Part shown: positions 52,501 to 61,060 of the stretch, one piece after another
Position numbering within the stretch: position 1 is the stretch's first letter
Layout: each line of letters starts with the position of its first letter
Assembly: GCF_000067165.1 (NCBI RefSeq)
Contig: NC_010162.1
Span: 9,989,001-10,053,000, forward strand
Source: Sorangium cellulosum So ce56
GTDB taxonomy: Bacteria > Myxococcota_A > Polyangia > Polyangiales > Polyangiaceae
Direction of reading: 5' to 3'
DNA: 64,000 nucleotides
The notes under the pieces: model-generated
Told to the model about the DNA's origin: nothing
Databases searched by the model: none
Seen by the model: only the letters and a program-made list of their open reading frames with translations
Made by a program: the position numbers and the translations under genes

Positions 52501-53650
52501 CGCCGAGGGGCGTGCCGTCGGGCGCGAGCAGGCGGATGGAGGTGTCGCGGCCCCCGACGCGGGCGAGGATGCGGTGCCGGCCGGGGCCGAGGCGCAGGCG
52601 GACGCCGAAGCGGGGCCAGATCCCCCACTGCTTCGTGTCGCGGGTCAGCACCTCGACGTCGTCGACGAGGATGGCGTAGGCCCCCTGGACGGCGATGAGC
52701 ATCTCGCGCTCGGCGGGCAGGTCGACGAAGGTCTCGACGTAGAAGATGCCTCCCCTGGCCCCGCCCTCACCGGGCCCCTCCGGCGCGACGGCCGAGAGCT
52801 GGCAGCCGCGGCGCTCGGCGCCGAGCACGCGCGGCGGGCCTCTGCGGTGGGGATCGCGCGGGAACACGGGCGGCCAGGGGCCGGCGCGCTCCGCCTCGTA
52901 GTGGACGCGGTGGTCGCTCGCCGCCAGGCGGCCGAACGGGCCGGCGAAGCGGGCGTTCTCGATGCACCCGTAGCGGCGCGCCGCGCGGTCGATGAGCGGC
53001 ACGGCGGGCGCCGCGCGGTCGACGAGCGGCACGGCGGGCGCCATGCCGGCGGCGTCGTCGGCGGTCCCGGCGGCGCCGTCCGGGCGCGCCGCGGCGGCCT
53101 CGTCCGGCAGCCCGTCGAGGCTCCACCACTCGACGAGCTCCCCCCGCGCGCGCCAGCCCAGCTTGCCCGGGTGGTCGATGGCGCGCAGGACGACCTCGCG
53201 GGACTTCTTCCAGAGGCCCGCGACGCTGGAGCGCAGGCCGAGCAGGCGGTTCGCGGCGAACCAGCCCACGAGCGGGGCGTCGGGGTGCGCGCTCACCCGG
53301 GCGGCGTCCAGCGCATCGAGGTAGGCCGCCGCCGCGCGCGCGTTGCGGCCGTGCCCCTGGTCGTCGATCGCGCGCCCGAGCGACGCGAGCATCGATTTCG
53401 CGCCGATCCCCTCCAGGCGCTTGCGCGCCTCCCTGGCGCCGGCGGGCGTGCCGCCCGGGACCAGGAGCTCTCCGAGGAGCCAGCGGCCGACGACCTCGCC
53501 GTCGGCCGAATGCGCGCCGGCGTCGCGGAGCGAGGCGATGGGGTCTTTCGCGCCGGGCGCGGTGACCGCGCCGCAGGCGCCGAGCGCGAGGGCCAGGGCG
53601 GCGGCGCCGGCGAGCCGGGCGAGCGTGGAGAGGGGGCGAGGAGCGCGCAT
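49577..53650 (-). CDS. Large TPR/DUF3857-transglutaminase-like lipoprotein
   Basis: The 1357-residue protein has a lipoprotein signal with lipobox LGAC (Cys26). The N-terminal half has helical TPR-like stretches: a repeated A-x-A-L-x-x-I pattern, ALADRFREVPDLLKTLAGMY, and later ALAKSPDDADARLALADARFARG. The C-terminal half reads as DUF3857 (VLDYAAMWVHEDGSARMLQHEI) followed by a transglutaminase-like core. In that core the usual G-D-C position is G-K-S (about nt 50530), so the nucleophile Cys is replaced by Ser. The His-region also lacks the usual His. It is therefore probably a pseudo-enzyme used for binding. It would be anchored in the membrane, facing the periplasm. AAGGA supports ATG 53650. 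Confidence 0.75.
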   Translation of the reverse strand: MRAPRPLSTLARLAGAAALALALGACGAVTAPGAKDPIASLRDAGAHSADGEVVGRWLLGELLVPGGTPAGAREARKRLEGIGAKSMLASLGRAIDDQGHGRNARAAAAYLDALDAARVSAHPDAPLVGWFAANRLLGLRSSVAGLWKKSREVVLRAIDHPGKLGWRARGELVEWWSLDGLPDEAAAARPDGAAGTADDAAGMAPAVPLVDRAAPAVPLIDRAARRYGCIENARFAGPFGRLAASDHRVHYEAERAGPWPPVFPRDPHRRGPPRVLGAERRGCQLSAVAPEGPGEGGARGGIFYVETFVDLPAEREMLIAVQGAYAILVDDVEVLTRDTKQWGIWPRFGVRLRLGPGRHRILARVGGRDTSIRLLAPDGTPLGVATSADPTPPYSLVPPEVLPDPNPIEPFLTALGVPPQPAPKVARALGLRGAPPAERDVADPIARYLAATIAHLEGQDDVSAVLIEPLVADPARATGPALAAQAVFLEKDPIFPASDGRDLVKDVRARAAEKDPELWYPRLWLALEEADKVGLSEMTRTIEALADRFREVPDLLKTLAGMYSRLGWRVEQVRTVKEAAARFPDDIEVLGALLRIYDGDGHIAQADALAARIRELDPDAEIELERAIDRRDYGAAIKELQRLGSARKDRKDIAARIADLLTRAGKRAESFEQLERALAKSPDDADARLALADARFARGERDALQKALIEAIRTGADTSGLRDAIELLDGTTELSPYRLDSKKVIAEHEASGEVMPGTAARVLDYAAMWVHEDGSARMLQHEIIRIQSREAIQEHAEQRMPEGLVLKLRTVKRDGSIHEPEFIEDKPTVTMPHLEVGDYIEVENLFVLRGDGQGGLTFQGPRWFFREEKVPYWRSEFIVVSPKSRPLDVEASGAVPAPEIVESGALVTRRYRVDKSPALPEEPASAPISEFLPNIRIGWGIRLDSTIARMVDAAADETPRDPRLVRIAQAITRTPLAPRSPAAGGGEQGKAAGAAQGARGEGGGAAPSKDEQARRIYRWVLANVEPGREDDGRRVVIGKSGNRTEAFLYLCRLVGIDAGYGVVSDRLTAPPRGPMSEAETFNALAVRLDTGDKPGAGGVRWMFVRDKFAPYGYLPSSLRGQPAIVLKPGTPREVTPSSGAHDGVVTEGVAEVARDGSASLAIEQRYEGKLAIALRSALESLPDAQLRDAVESRLLPQMVPGARLQAIEIKELSEIDRPLTLKMKIAAASFARAQGGELVITPPFGVRVASLASLPVRETPLYLSEQIATRSEVRLRVKLPAGARVVTKLAPSTADDAGRAVRVNDRMEGGALVLDRFLELPAGRVQPDAYTKFQQFARAADGALDRDIVVQLDRDGR

Positions 53651-54067
53651 CGGCCCGGTCCTTAGCGCGAGCGACCGCGTGCGCACAGAGACGCCGCGCG
53701 GCGAGCGCTCCTGGCCCGCCCGGCCCGTGAGCGCCCCGCCCGGCCCGCCGTCGCCGCCCGACCCGCGGCATGCGGTCTCCGCGGCGTGTGGCCAGCGGCT
53801 CCAGGCATCGCCAAGGAGCGCCGTCGCCCCTAGAGGACGACGCGCCACGACGTCGTGCGCGACAGCGTGGACGGCCTTATGGGCCGATGGTGATCTTGAT
53901 TATCATTTGCATCATTGCTATGTGAAGCGGCGAACTCATGGAAGACGACCTTGCGGTAGAGCTCGGCGCGCTCGCGCACCGCGGCGCCGCCCCGCTGTCC
54001 TGATCGGGGAGCGCGCTCTTTCGAACCACCTCGCCGCGATGCTTTCGCACCGACAAGGATGAACGAC
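53651..54067. other. Divergent intergenic region with possible Fur-like box
   Basis: The 417 bases separate the large lipoprotein gene and the ferredoxin reductase gene. The part at 53878-53930 is unusually AT-rich for this window and contains the Fur-like sequence listed separately. No gene is apparent. Confidence 0.4.
53891..53905 (+). promoter_or_regulatory. Candidate Fur-family operator
   Basis: The sequence TGATCTTGATTATCA matches the 7-1-7 inverted repeat TGATAATnATTATCA at 12 of 14 fixed positions. It lies about 160 bases upstream of the reductase start in an AT-rich patch. A match of this kind by chance is possible, and the claim is only a candidate. Confidence 0.3.
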
Positions 54068-54904
54068 ATGGTACCCGGTTACACAGAAGAGACGGTGCTT
54101 GAGGTCCACCACTGGACGGACAAGCTCTTTACGCTCAAGACCACCCGCTCGCCGAGCTTCCGCTTCGCGAACGGGCAGTTCTGCATGATGGGGCTCGTGG
54201 TCGCGGGCAAGCCGCTCGTCCGCGCGTACTCCCTCGCGAGCGCGAACCACGAGGAGACGCTCGAGTTCTTCTCGATCAAGGTGCCGAACGGCCCGCTGAC
54301 CTCGCGCCTGCAGCACATCGCCGTCGGCGAGACGATCCTCGTCGGCAAGCGCGCGACGGGCACGCTCACGATCGGCAACCTGCGGCCGGGCCGGACCCTG
54401 TGGCTCCTGGCGACCGGGACCGGCCTCGCGCCGTTCCTCAGCGTCGTCAAGGACCCCGAGACGTACGAGCGCTTCGAGCGCGTGGTCATCACGCACACGT
54501 GCCGCCGCGTGCAGGACCTCGCCTATGCGCGCTACCTCGAGCACGAGCTCGCGGCGGACGAGCTGCTCGGCGAGATCGTGCGGCCCAAGCTCCGCTACTA
54601 CCCGTCCGTCACCCGCGAGGCGTTCAAGACCGAGGGCCGGATCACCGCGCTCCTCGAGTCCGGCCGCATCTTCGCCGATCTGGCGCTGCCCGCGCTCGAC
54701 CCCGCGCACGACCGGCTGATGCTCTGCGGCAGCTCGGAGATGCTCGCCGACACCGCCGCGCTCCTGGAGGCGCGCGGCTTCGAGGAGGGCAACAGCGGCG
54801 AGCCGGGCGACTACCTCGTGGAGAAGGCCTTCGCGGGCGAGAAGCGCTCCCCGCTCGCCAGCGCGTCGCCGGCCGAGAGCACGAACCTGTCCGGCCCGGC
54901 GTGA
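54068..54904 (+). CDS. fpr: Ferredoxin-NADP+ reductase
   Basis: The 278-residue FAD enzyme moves electrons between NADPH and ferredoxin or flavodoxin. It has the FAD site RAYSLAS (R-x-Y-S), the GPLTSRLQ block after KVPNG, and the NADP-binding LLATGTGLAPFLSV. LMLCGSSEML is the C-terminal NADP region, with a terminal GDYLVEKAF. That is the Fpr subfamily with a short C-terminal extension. Start 54068 is preferred, since AAGGA lies 8 bases upstream; an ATG at 54059 overlaps that site. It could serve the P450 at 23191, but it is 30 kb away and more likely a housekeeping or stress enzyme. Confidence 0.92.
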   Translation: MVPGYTEETVLEVHHWTDKLFTLKTTRSPSFRFANGQFCMMGLVVAGKPLVRAYSLASANHEETLEFFSIKVPNGPLTSRLQHIAVGETILVGKRATGTLTIGNLRPGRTLWLLATGTGLAPFLSVVKDPETYERFERVVITHTCRRVQDLAYARYLEHELAADELLGEIVRPKLRYYPSVTREAFKTEGRITALLESGRIFADLALPALDPAHDRLMLCGSSEMLADTAALLEARGFEEGNSGEPGDYLVEKAFAGEKRSPLASASPAESTNLSGPA

Positions 54905-55039
54905 CGTCGCGCGCCGCGCGTCGGGCTGCGCCCGGGACCCCGCGTCGGCGTCACGGCTGACGCGCGGGTCGATGCGGCGCGCAGGCCGCGGTTTCGGATC
55001 TGGACCGGGGTCGCCGCCCGCCCCGGGCCAGACCGCGGC

Positions 55040-57328
55040 TCACACGCTCGCTTCGACAGCGCTGGCGACCTGCTGGAGGAGCACCGTCTGTTCGATCACC
55101 TCGGGCGGCACGCCGACATCGTCGCGCACGACGGCCACGTCCTCGCGCGCCACCGCCACGTCCTCGCGCACGACGGCCACGTCCTCGCGCGCCACCGCCA
55201 CGTCCTCGCGCACGACGGCCACGTCCTCGCGCGCCACCGCCACGTCCTCGCGCGCCGCCGCCACGTCCTCGCGCGCCACCGCCACGTCGTCCCGTTCCGC
55301 CGCCCGGCGCAGCGCCGCGATCTCCGCCTGCGCGGCGACGAGCGCCTGCTCGAGCTCCTCGTGGAGCGCCGGCGGAGAGCCGGCCGTGCCGCGCGCCTCG
55401 GTCAGCTCGCGCTCGAGCTGCGCGATCTTCCATCCCGCGGCGCGCAGGTCGGCCTCGCTCGAGGCGGCGCTCCGCGCCAGCGCGTCGAGCTGCTGCCGCA
55501 GCGCCTCCACCGCGCCGCCCGGCCCGCCCTGCCCCGCGAGCGCTCCGCCCTGCCCGCCGTCCGCCGCCTGGCCCGGCCCGCCGTCGCCGGCCGGCGCCGA
55601 CGCGAAGACCGTCCCGAGCTCGTCGACGAGCTCCTTGCCCACCCGCTCGCTCTCGCGCAGCTGCGCCATGAGCGACGCGATGACGTGGCCCCGGTCGCGC
55701 AGCGCCTCCTCGAGGCCCGCGATCTCCGCGGCCGCCGCCTCGCCTGCGTCGCGCTTCTCGAGCTCCGACGCCCGCTGCTCCAGCGCGACGACGGTCTGCT
55801 CGAGCTCCACGATCCGCGCCTCGAGCAGCAGCCTGCGCGCGTCGAGGGCGCTCCGCTGGTCCTCCAGCGCGCGGCTCTCGCGCTCGTTCCGGTCCGCCCG
55901 CTCCTTCTGCCGGTCGCGGTCGCGCGCGAGCTCGGCGCGGGCGGCCTCCAGCTCCTCGACCCTCCCCGCCGCGCGCCGCGCCTCCTCCAGCGCGCGCTCG
56001 CTCTCCTGCGCGCGCCTGCGCGCCGTGTCCCGCTCGGACATGAGCTTCGAGAGCTCCCGCCGCGACCCCGCGGCGGCGGCCTCGAGCTCCTCCACGCGCG
56101 CCACGAGCGCCGGGTCGGGCGCCGCCACGGCGGGCCGCGCCTCGAGCTCGGCGATCCGGGCGCGCGCGGCCTCGAGGTCGGACGTCGCGGCGTCGAGGCG
56201 GTCACGGGCGCCGGCGATCTCCGGCTTGTTGCGGATCATGCCGAGCTCGAGCTCGACCTTGGTCCGCACCCGCTTCTCGTCGTCGAGCTGCTTGGCGAGC
56301 CGGGTCGCGCGATCGCGCTGGCTGCGGAGCTCCTCCTCCATGTCGCGGATCTGGTGCGACAGGCGCTCGGCCCGGACGTGGGCGTCGCCCGCCCTGGCCT
56401 CGACGTCGCGGAGTCGCGCCGCCCTGGCCTCGAGCTCCGCCTCCACCTCGGCGAGGCGCGCGGCCGTGGCGACCGCGCTCTCGGCGCGGACCCCGGCGTC
56501 CTCGCGGTCGCGCTGGTGCCGGGTGCGCAGCTCCGCGAGCTCGCCCCCGAGCCGCTGTGCGCGGCCCTCGGCCTCGATGAGCGCCTCGGGCGGCGGGCCG
56601 GCGCTCGCGCCCGGGAAGTCGGCGAACGGCAGCTCGATCACGGCAAACGCGTCGAGCCTGGGCAGGCGCTCGCCGGCCACGGCGATGAACCACTCGGGCT
56701 CCTCGGACGCGTCGAGGATCGACGTGTCCACGCTGACCTCGGGCTCGCCCTTCGGCGCGAACTCCGCGACCGTGTAGCCGACGAACGGCGCCTGGCCGAC
56801 CATCCGCACCTGCTTGAACTGGAGCGCCACGAGGTCGTAGAGCGCGTAGTAGCCGGGCGCCGCGCCGCGGCGCGCGCCCGCGGGGAGCAGGCCCCGCGCG
56901 GCCTCCGGGTTCGGCGACGCGATGACGGCGACGCCGCTCGCGGCGGTGAGGCGTCGGGCGCGCCGGACGACCTCGGCGGGATCGGCGAAGAGGGAGAGAT
57001 CGGGGATGACGAGGGTGTCGAAGGCGCCGTCGCGCACGCCGAGGTCGCCCTCGAACACGGCGACGTTCGGGTGCGGCTGCCGGGTGGGCGCCGTCCGCGC
57101 GAGCTTCTCGGCGACGCGCGCGGCGTCCGGGTCGTAGGCATGGACGAGGCGGGCTCCGCGCTGGAGCAGCCGGTCGGCGAGGCCGATGGTTGCGTCACCC
57201 ACCACCGCGACCCGCCGGCCGCGCACGAGCGGCTCGAGGTAGGCGCTCAGCACCAGGGCGGGATGGAGCGCGGCGGGGGCGGCGTGCCGCGGCGAGCCTG
57301 CGGCGGCGAGGGAGGACTCCTTCGTCAT
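55040..57328 (-). CDS. Coiled-coil protein with methyltransferase-like N-terminal domain
   Basis: The 762-residue protein has an N-terminal Rossmann-like region: GRRVAVVGDATIGLADRLL, then AYDPDAARVAEKLA, and GAFDTLVIPDLSLFADPAEVVR. It looks like a SAM-dependent methyltransferase core, but the glycine motif is degenerate. From about residue 250 on it is one long coiled coil of Arg/Glu/Ala repeats. It ends in nine heptads of the form AREDVAV (21-bp DNA repeats). The heptad regularity predicts a parallel coil. Similar large coiled-coil proteins are common in Myxococcales and are often tied to gliding or cytoskeleton. No such function is proven here. AGAGGA precedes the ATG. Confidence 0.7.
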   Translation of the reverse strand: MTKESSLAAAGSPRHAAPAALHPALVLSAYLEPLVRGRRVAVVGDATIGLADRLLQRGARLVHAYDPDAARVAEKLARTAPTRQPHPNVAVFEGDLGVRDGAFDTLVIPDLSLFADPAEVVRRARRLTAASGVAVIASPNPEAARGLLPAGARRGAAPGYYALYDLVALQFKQVRMVGQAPFVGYTVAEFAPKGEPEVSVDTSILDASEEPEWFIAVAGERLPRLDAFAVIELPFADFPGASAGPPPEALIEAEGRAQRLGGELAELRTRHQRDREDAGVRAESAVATAARLAEVEAELEARAARLRDVEARAGDAHVRAERLSHQIRDMEEELRSQRDRATRLAKQLDDEKRVRTKVELELGMIRNKPEIAGARDRLDAATSDLEAARARIAELEARPAVAAPDPALVARVEELEAAAAGSRRELSKLMSERDTARRRAQESERALEEARRAAGRVEELEAARAELARDRDRQKERADRNERESRALEDQRSALDARRLLLEARIVELEQTVVALEQRASELEKRDAGEAAAAEIAGLEEALRDRGHVIASLMAQLRESERVGKELVDELGTVFASAPAGDGGPGQAADGGQGGALAGQGGPGGAVEALRQQLDALARSAASSEADLRAAGWKIAQLERELTEARGTAGSPPALHEELEQALVAAQAEIAALRRAAERDDVAVAREDVAAAREDVAVAREDVAVVREDVAVAREDVAVVREDVAVAREDVAVVRDDVGVPPEVIEQTVLLQQVASAVEASV
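55105..55305 (-). repeat. 21-bp tandem repeats encoding AREDVAV heptads
   Basis: About nine units of 21 bp alternate between AREDVAV and VREDVAV codings, giving a 42-bp higher-order period. They encode seven-residue steps at the C-terminal end of the coiled-coil protein. Confidence 0.9.
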
Positions 57329-57629
57329 GGTTCCGTCCTCTTACGGCTCTGGGGGCCCGGAGTCCACAAAGCGCAGTGCAGACTTGCAAGGCGGCGCTCA
57401 CCGCGCTGGGCGCCGCCGGGCGCCGCCCGCGCGCGCCGGTCCGACGCCTTCGTGCCGGCCCCACGATCCGCGCCCCCACGCCGCCAGCGTGGTGAGCCGC
57501 CTCACCCATGACGCTTCGCGTCTACGTCGCAGGTTCCTGGGCCTCTCTGTCGCTCCCGATGTAATTTCCACGACACCGGCGGTCCGCCCTCTCTCCTTCG
57601 AGATCGCGCGGTCCTTCTGCTGCGCTCGG
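57329..57629. other. Intergenic region, nothing identified
   Basis: The 301 bases are the leader of the coiled-coil gene and lie after the VWA gene, both on the minus strand. No gene and no clear promoter was recognised. Confidence 0.3.
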
Positions 57630-58766
57630 TCAGAGGATCACGGTCTCGCAGCCGAGGAGGATCTGGATCTTCGCGATGGAAGCGCCCCTGGCGGCCTCGC
57701 AGGTATCGGGGCACAGCACGAGGGCCGCGGGAGAGGCCGGGTCGTCGTAGCGCCAGCCTGGGCCGTCGCAGCCGGGGCGCTGCGGCAGGACCTCCTGCGA
57801 TGCGCCGTCGAGCCCGAAGAGGACGTTGACGTCGTCGAACGCGACCTGTCCGCCGGCCACCTGGGAAGGGACCTCGACCTCGCACGGGAGCGCCTGCCCC
57901 GTGACCTTCGCGAGCGCGTTCTGGAACTCGACGGCGATGTTGGTCGCCCCGACGAGGACGGCGGCGTCGGTGCCTCCCGCGGCCGCGACCTGGTTGGCGA
58001 AGCGCTGGTTCACGCCCGGGAGCCCGATCACGAAGGTGCGCACGGGGGTGCCGTGGCGCGCGCCCGCCGCCGCGAGATCCGCGATGGCGTCCGGGTCTTC
58101 CGGGTTCACCCCGGCGCACTGGGCCGCCGGCCCCTGGGGCTGCCCATCGGTGACGAGCAGCACCGCCGAGGCCTCGCCGGGGTGGTTCTTCGCCACGTCG
58201 ATGCCCTGGAGCAGCGCGCCGCCCAGCGCCGGATAGACGGGCGTGCTTGCTCCGTTCGGCGACTCGGCCTCGATGGCCGCGACGATGGCGCCCGCGTTGT
58301 CGGGGAGCGGACCGAACGGGACCAGCGGCTCCCTGTACGCCTCGTGGTCACAGGCCGGCACGGCGTCCGCGACCCGCGGAAAGAAGCGCAGCGCCACGCG
58401 CACGCCGGCGAACCTCGCGCTGTTGACGAACGCCGTCAGGCCGGCCTTCGCGCTGGTCCACTTGTCGCCCGCCATCGAGGACGACTTGTCCATCATGATG
58501 TAGAGATTGAGCGGGACCGCGATCGCCTCCTCGGTGACAAGGCCACACGCGGCGTCCGGATCGAGGGCTTCGACAGGCGCGTCGGTCGACAGCCCGCCAT
58601 CCGGATCAAAGGTCCCGCCCAAGCCAGCTCCGTCCGAAGAGGAAGAGGAAGAGGACGAGACAAGGCCAGCTCCTGAGTCCGGCGCACACGCGCCATGGAG
58701 CCCCATGGCGACGGCGAGCCCAACCATGGAAGCGAGCGAGGTGAGGTGGAGCGATTCGAGGCGCAT
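57630..58766 (-). CDS. Von Willebrand factor type A lipoprotein
   Basis: The 378-residue protein has a lipoprotein signal ending in GLHGAC (Cys27) and a Ser/Gly-rich spacer. A VWA domain follows with the MIDAS motif D-x-S-x-S (MMDKSSSM) and a later DGQPQG loop. The domain binds a divalent metal and protein ligands, so an adhesion or surface-sensing role is plausible. Several Cys at the end (PGCDGPGW, CPDTCEAA) may form disulfides. Start ATG 58766 is where the signal begins. Imperfect 9-bp repeats of about five units lie just upstream of it. Confidence 0.85.
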   Translation of the reverse strand: MRLESLHLTSLASMVGLAVAMGLHGACAPDSGAGLVSSSSSSSSDGAGLGGTFDPDGGLSTDAPVEALDPDAACGLVTEEAIAVPLNLYIMMDKSSSMAGDKWTSAKAGLTAFVNSARFAGVRVALRFFPRVADAVPACDHEAYREPLVPFGPLPDNAGAIVAAIEAESPNGASTPVYPALGGALLQGIDVAKNHPGEASAVLLVTDGQPQGPAAQCAGVNPEDPDAIADLAAAGARHGTPVRTFVIGLPGVNQRFANQVAAAGGTDAAVLVGATNIAVEFQNALAKVTGQALPCEVEVPSQVAGGQVAFDDVNVLFGLDGASQEVLPQRPGCDGPGWRYDDPASPAALVLCPDTCEAARGASIAKIQILLGCETVIL

Positions 58767-58774
58767 GGGATGAA

Positions 58775-58812
58775 TCGAGGACAGCGAGGACAGCGAGGAC
58801 AGCGAGGACGGC
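58775..58812. repeat. Imperfect 9-bp tandem repeats in the leader of the VWA gene
   Basis: About four units of GAGGACAGC on the plus strand lie within 50 bases upstream of the VWA start. Such a microsatellite in a leader could vary expression by slippage. That is inference. Confidence 0.85.
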
Positions 58813-59031
58813 GCGGAAGCGGGAAGATACGCGGACACAGAGTACCGGAGACGGTGACAGGCGCGAGGGGCGAATCACGGAATCGTGAGCTGGCACGCGC
58901 CGGCGCAGCACATAACGACGTGGGCGGACGCGCTGTTGATGTCGGCAGCAATGTGGCGCACAGCCCCATGATGATTGGAAACGAGCGAGACAAATTCTTT
59001 TCGAGAAGCGCGCGAAGGTGCAGAATCAAGC

Positions 59032-60867
59032 ATGCGCGCACAATTCTTCCTCGAGACGGCATCTCTGCTCGCATTGCTCTCGGCGATCGGCTGCGCGGAG
59101 AGCAACTCGATCGACGGCCCCATCGGGCCGGTCGCGGGCACGGGAGGCGGCCCGGGCGCGGGCGGCGACTCCTCCGCGAGCAGCAGCACCACGACAGCGT
59201 CATCGAGCAGCGCCGCCGCGAGCGGCTCGGGCGGGAGTGAGGGCAGCTCGGGCGGGGGTGAGGGCGGCTCGGGCGGAGGTGAAGGCGGCTCAGGTGGAGA
59301 GGGGGGCAGTGAAGAGGCGGGCGGCGGCGGTGGGGTCACGGATCGATGCGCGCTGGGATGCTTGCCGGGCACACACGACGTGGACGGCAATCCCCTCACG
59401 GGGGACGAGTGCGGCTGTGAATACGCGTGCACGCCGACCGCGGCGGGAGAGGCGGGCGAGGATCCGATCGACGCCGAGTTCATCGACGACAACTGCGACG
59501 GCGGCGACGGGCTCGTCGAGCAATGCATCTACGTCTCGGCGAGCACGGGGGACGACGCCAGCAGCGGGACGCGCGACGCGCCGGTGGAGACGATCACCAA
59601 GGCCATCCAGGTGGCGCAGGCGGGCGCGGTGCCGGCGATCTGCCTGTCGGGCGAGCTGTACCAGGAGGCGGTCACGGTCGTGTCCGGCATCAGCATCTAC
59701 GGTGGGTTCGATCACGCCAACGCTGACTTCAAGTTCCGGAGGACGCCCTCGGTGACGACCACCGTGCGCGCGACAGGCACGGTGTTCCACGCGCCGTCGA
59801 TCACGCAGCCGACGCACATCGAGGGCCTCTCGATAGAAGCGCTGAGCCCGTCGTCGGCCGGCGCGAGCACCTATGGAGTGCGCCTCGGCGGGGGGACGGC
59901 GGATCTCTTCGTGCGGTTCAACCAGATCAACGTGGAGGAGGGCCGGGCCGGCGCCGCGGGGACGAGCGGGGCGGCGTACACGGCGGGGACGGCGGCGGCG
60001 GGGAATGCGGGAGAGCAGGGCTGCCACAACTGCAGCGGTCTCGGCAATGCCGGCCCGGCGCCCACCTGCGACGAGCCTGGCGGGAGAGGTGGATATGGCG
60101 GACATGGTCCGAACACCGGAGCGGCGGGCCATCTGGGCAGCCAGGGCGCGGCGGGCGGCGCGGGGGGCATCGCGTCGAGAAGCTGCTCGACGCGCACCTC
60201 GCCAGAACAAAATGGCGCGCCGGGCATGGCGGGATCGCAAGGGACGCCGGGAACAGGGGGCGCGAATCTCGGGCGCATCGCCTCGGGCGTCTACCAGCCT
60301 GCGAACGGCACCAACGGGCAGCAGGGAAAGAACGGCGGCGGCGGCGGCGGCGCGGGCGGCGGCGGCGGCGGCTCGTGCTCGCCATTCCCTGATGATCGCG
60401 GCGGTGGCGGCGGCAGCGGCGGATGCGGCGGGCTCGGAGGCCGCGCCGGCCAGGCTGGCCTCGGTGGAGGCGGGAGCTTTGGTATCTTCGCGGCGGCCGG
60501 ACGGGTGGTCGTCTCCCGCAACGAGATCACGACCGGAAAGGGCGGCAACGGCGGCCGCGGCGGCAACGGCGGAGCGCCGCAGTTCGGAGGGAACGGCGGC
60601 CCTGGCGGCCCCGGTCCTGATGACGCCGGCAACGGCGGCGTCGGCGGCAGGGGTGGCAATGGCGGCGACGGCGGCCCCGGCGCGGGCGGGGGCGGCGGCC
60701 CGAGCGCCTGCCTGGCGCGAGCCGCGAGCGTCGGCTTCACGTTCGGAGACAACAGCTGCTCGACCGGCGCCCCCGGGTACGGCGGCGCTGGCGGCACGAC
60801 CCCGAGCGGCGGCGCCGCGGGCGCGGGACAGGACGGTGAGGCGGCCGCGAACCTGCAGATCAACTGA
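59032..60867 (+). CDS. Gly-rich lipoprotein with parallel-beta-like domain
   Basis: Starting at ATG 59032, the 611-residue product has a lipoprotein signal (LSAIGC, Cys21) and a Ser/Gly/Glu-rich spacer. A Cys-containing DVDGNPLTGDECGCEYAC segment comes next. Then follows a beta-helix-like DUF1565-type region (YVSASTGDDASSGTRDAPVE, IYGGFDHAN). The C-terminal third is almost all GGxGG repeats interrupted by AAGRVVVSRNEIT, which repeats the beta-helix theme. The build is like surface proteins of Polyangiales. It is divergent from the VWA gene, and a shared promoter region of about 265 bases lies between their starts. Function is unknown. Confidence 0.75.
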   Translation: MRAQFFLETASLLALLSAIGCAESNSIDGPIGPVAGTGGGPGAGGDSSASSSTTTASSSSAAASGSGGSEGSSGGGEGGSGGGEGGSGGEGGSEEAGGGGGVTDRCALGCLPGTHDVDGNPLTGDECGCEYACTPTAAGEAGEDPIDAEFIDDNCDGGDGLVEQCIYVSASTGDDASSGTRDAPVETITKAIQVAQAGAVPAICLSGELYQEAVTVVSGISIYGGFDHANADFKFRRTPSVTTTVRATGTVFHAPSITQPTHIEGLSIEALSPSSAGASTYGVRLGGGTADLFVRFNQINVEEGRAGAAGTSGAAYTAGTAAAGNAGEQGCHNCSGLGNAGPAPTCDEPGGRGGYGGHGPNTGAAGHLGSQGAAGGAGGIASRSCSTRTSPEQNGAPGMAGSQGTPGTGGANLGRIASGVYQPANGTNGQQGKNGGGGGGAGGGGGGSCSPFPDDRGGGGGSGGCGGLGGRAGQAGLGGGGSFGIFAAAGRVVVSRNEITTGKGGNGGRGGNGGAPQFGGNGGPGGPGPDDAGNGGVGGRGGNGGDGGPGAGGGGGPSACLARAASVGFTFGDNSCSTGAPGYGGAGGTTPSGGAAGAGQDGEAAANLQIN

Positions 60868-61060
60868 TCAACGCTGCTGCGCTCGAGGAGCTATCTCCCG
60901 CACGTTCGTCCGCCCAGGGCGCCGGCGCCTCCAACGCCGTGGAGGCGCCTCCGCTAGACTGGAGCAAAGCGACAGGCGCCCGTGTTAACGCGTTGCGACG
61001 GCACGCCGACCGGCTAGAACGGCTCCCCGGAAGCAACGAGCGCTGACGACAGGAGCCGCC

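Noticed and set aside
49232..53665. 1477-codon ORF on the plus strand
   Set aside because: It is antisense to the large lipoprotein, with Arg/Asp/Glu/Leu-rich noise typical of the opposite strand of GC-rich genes.
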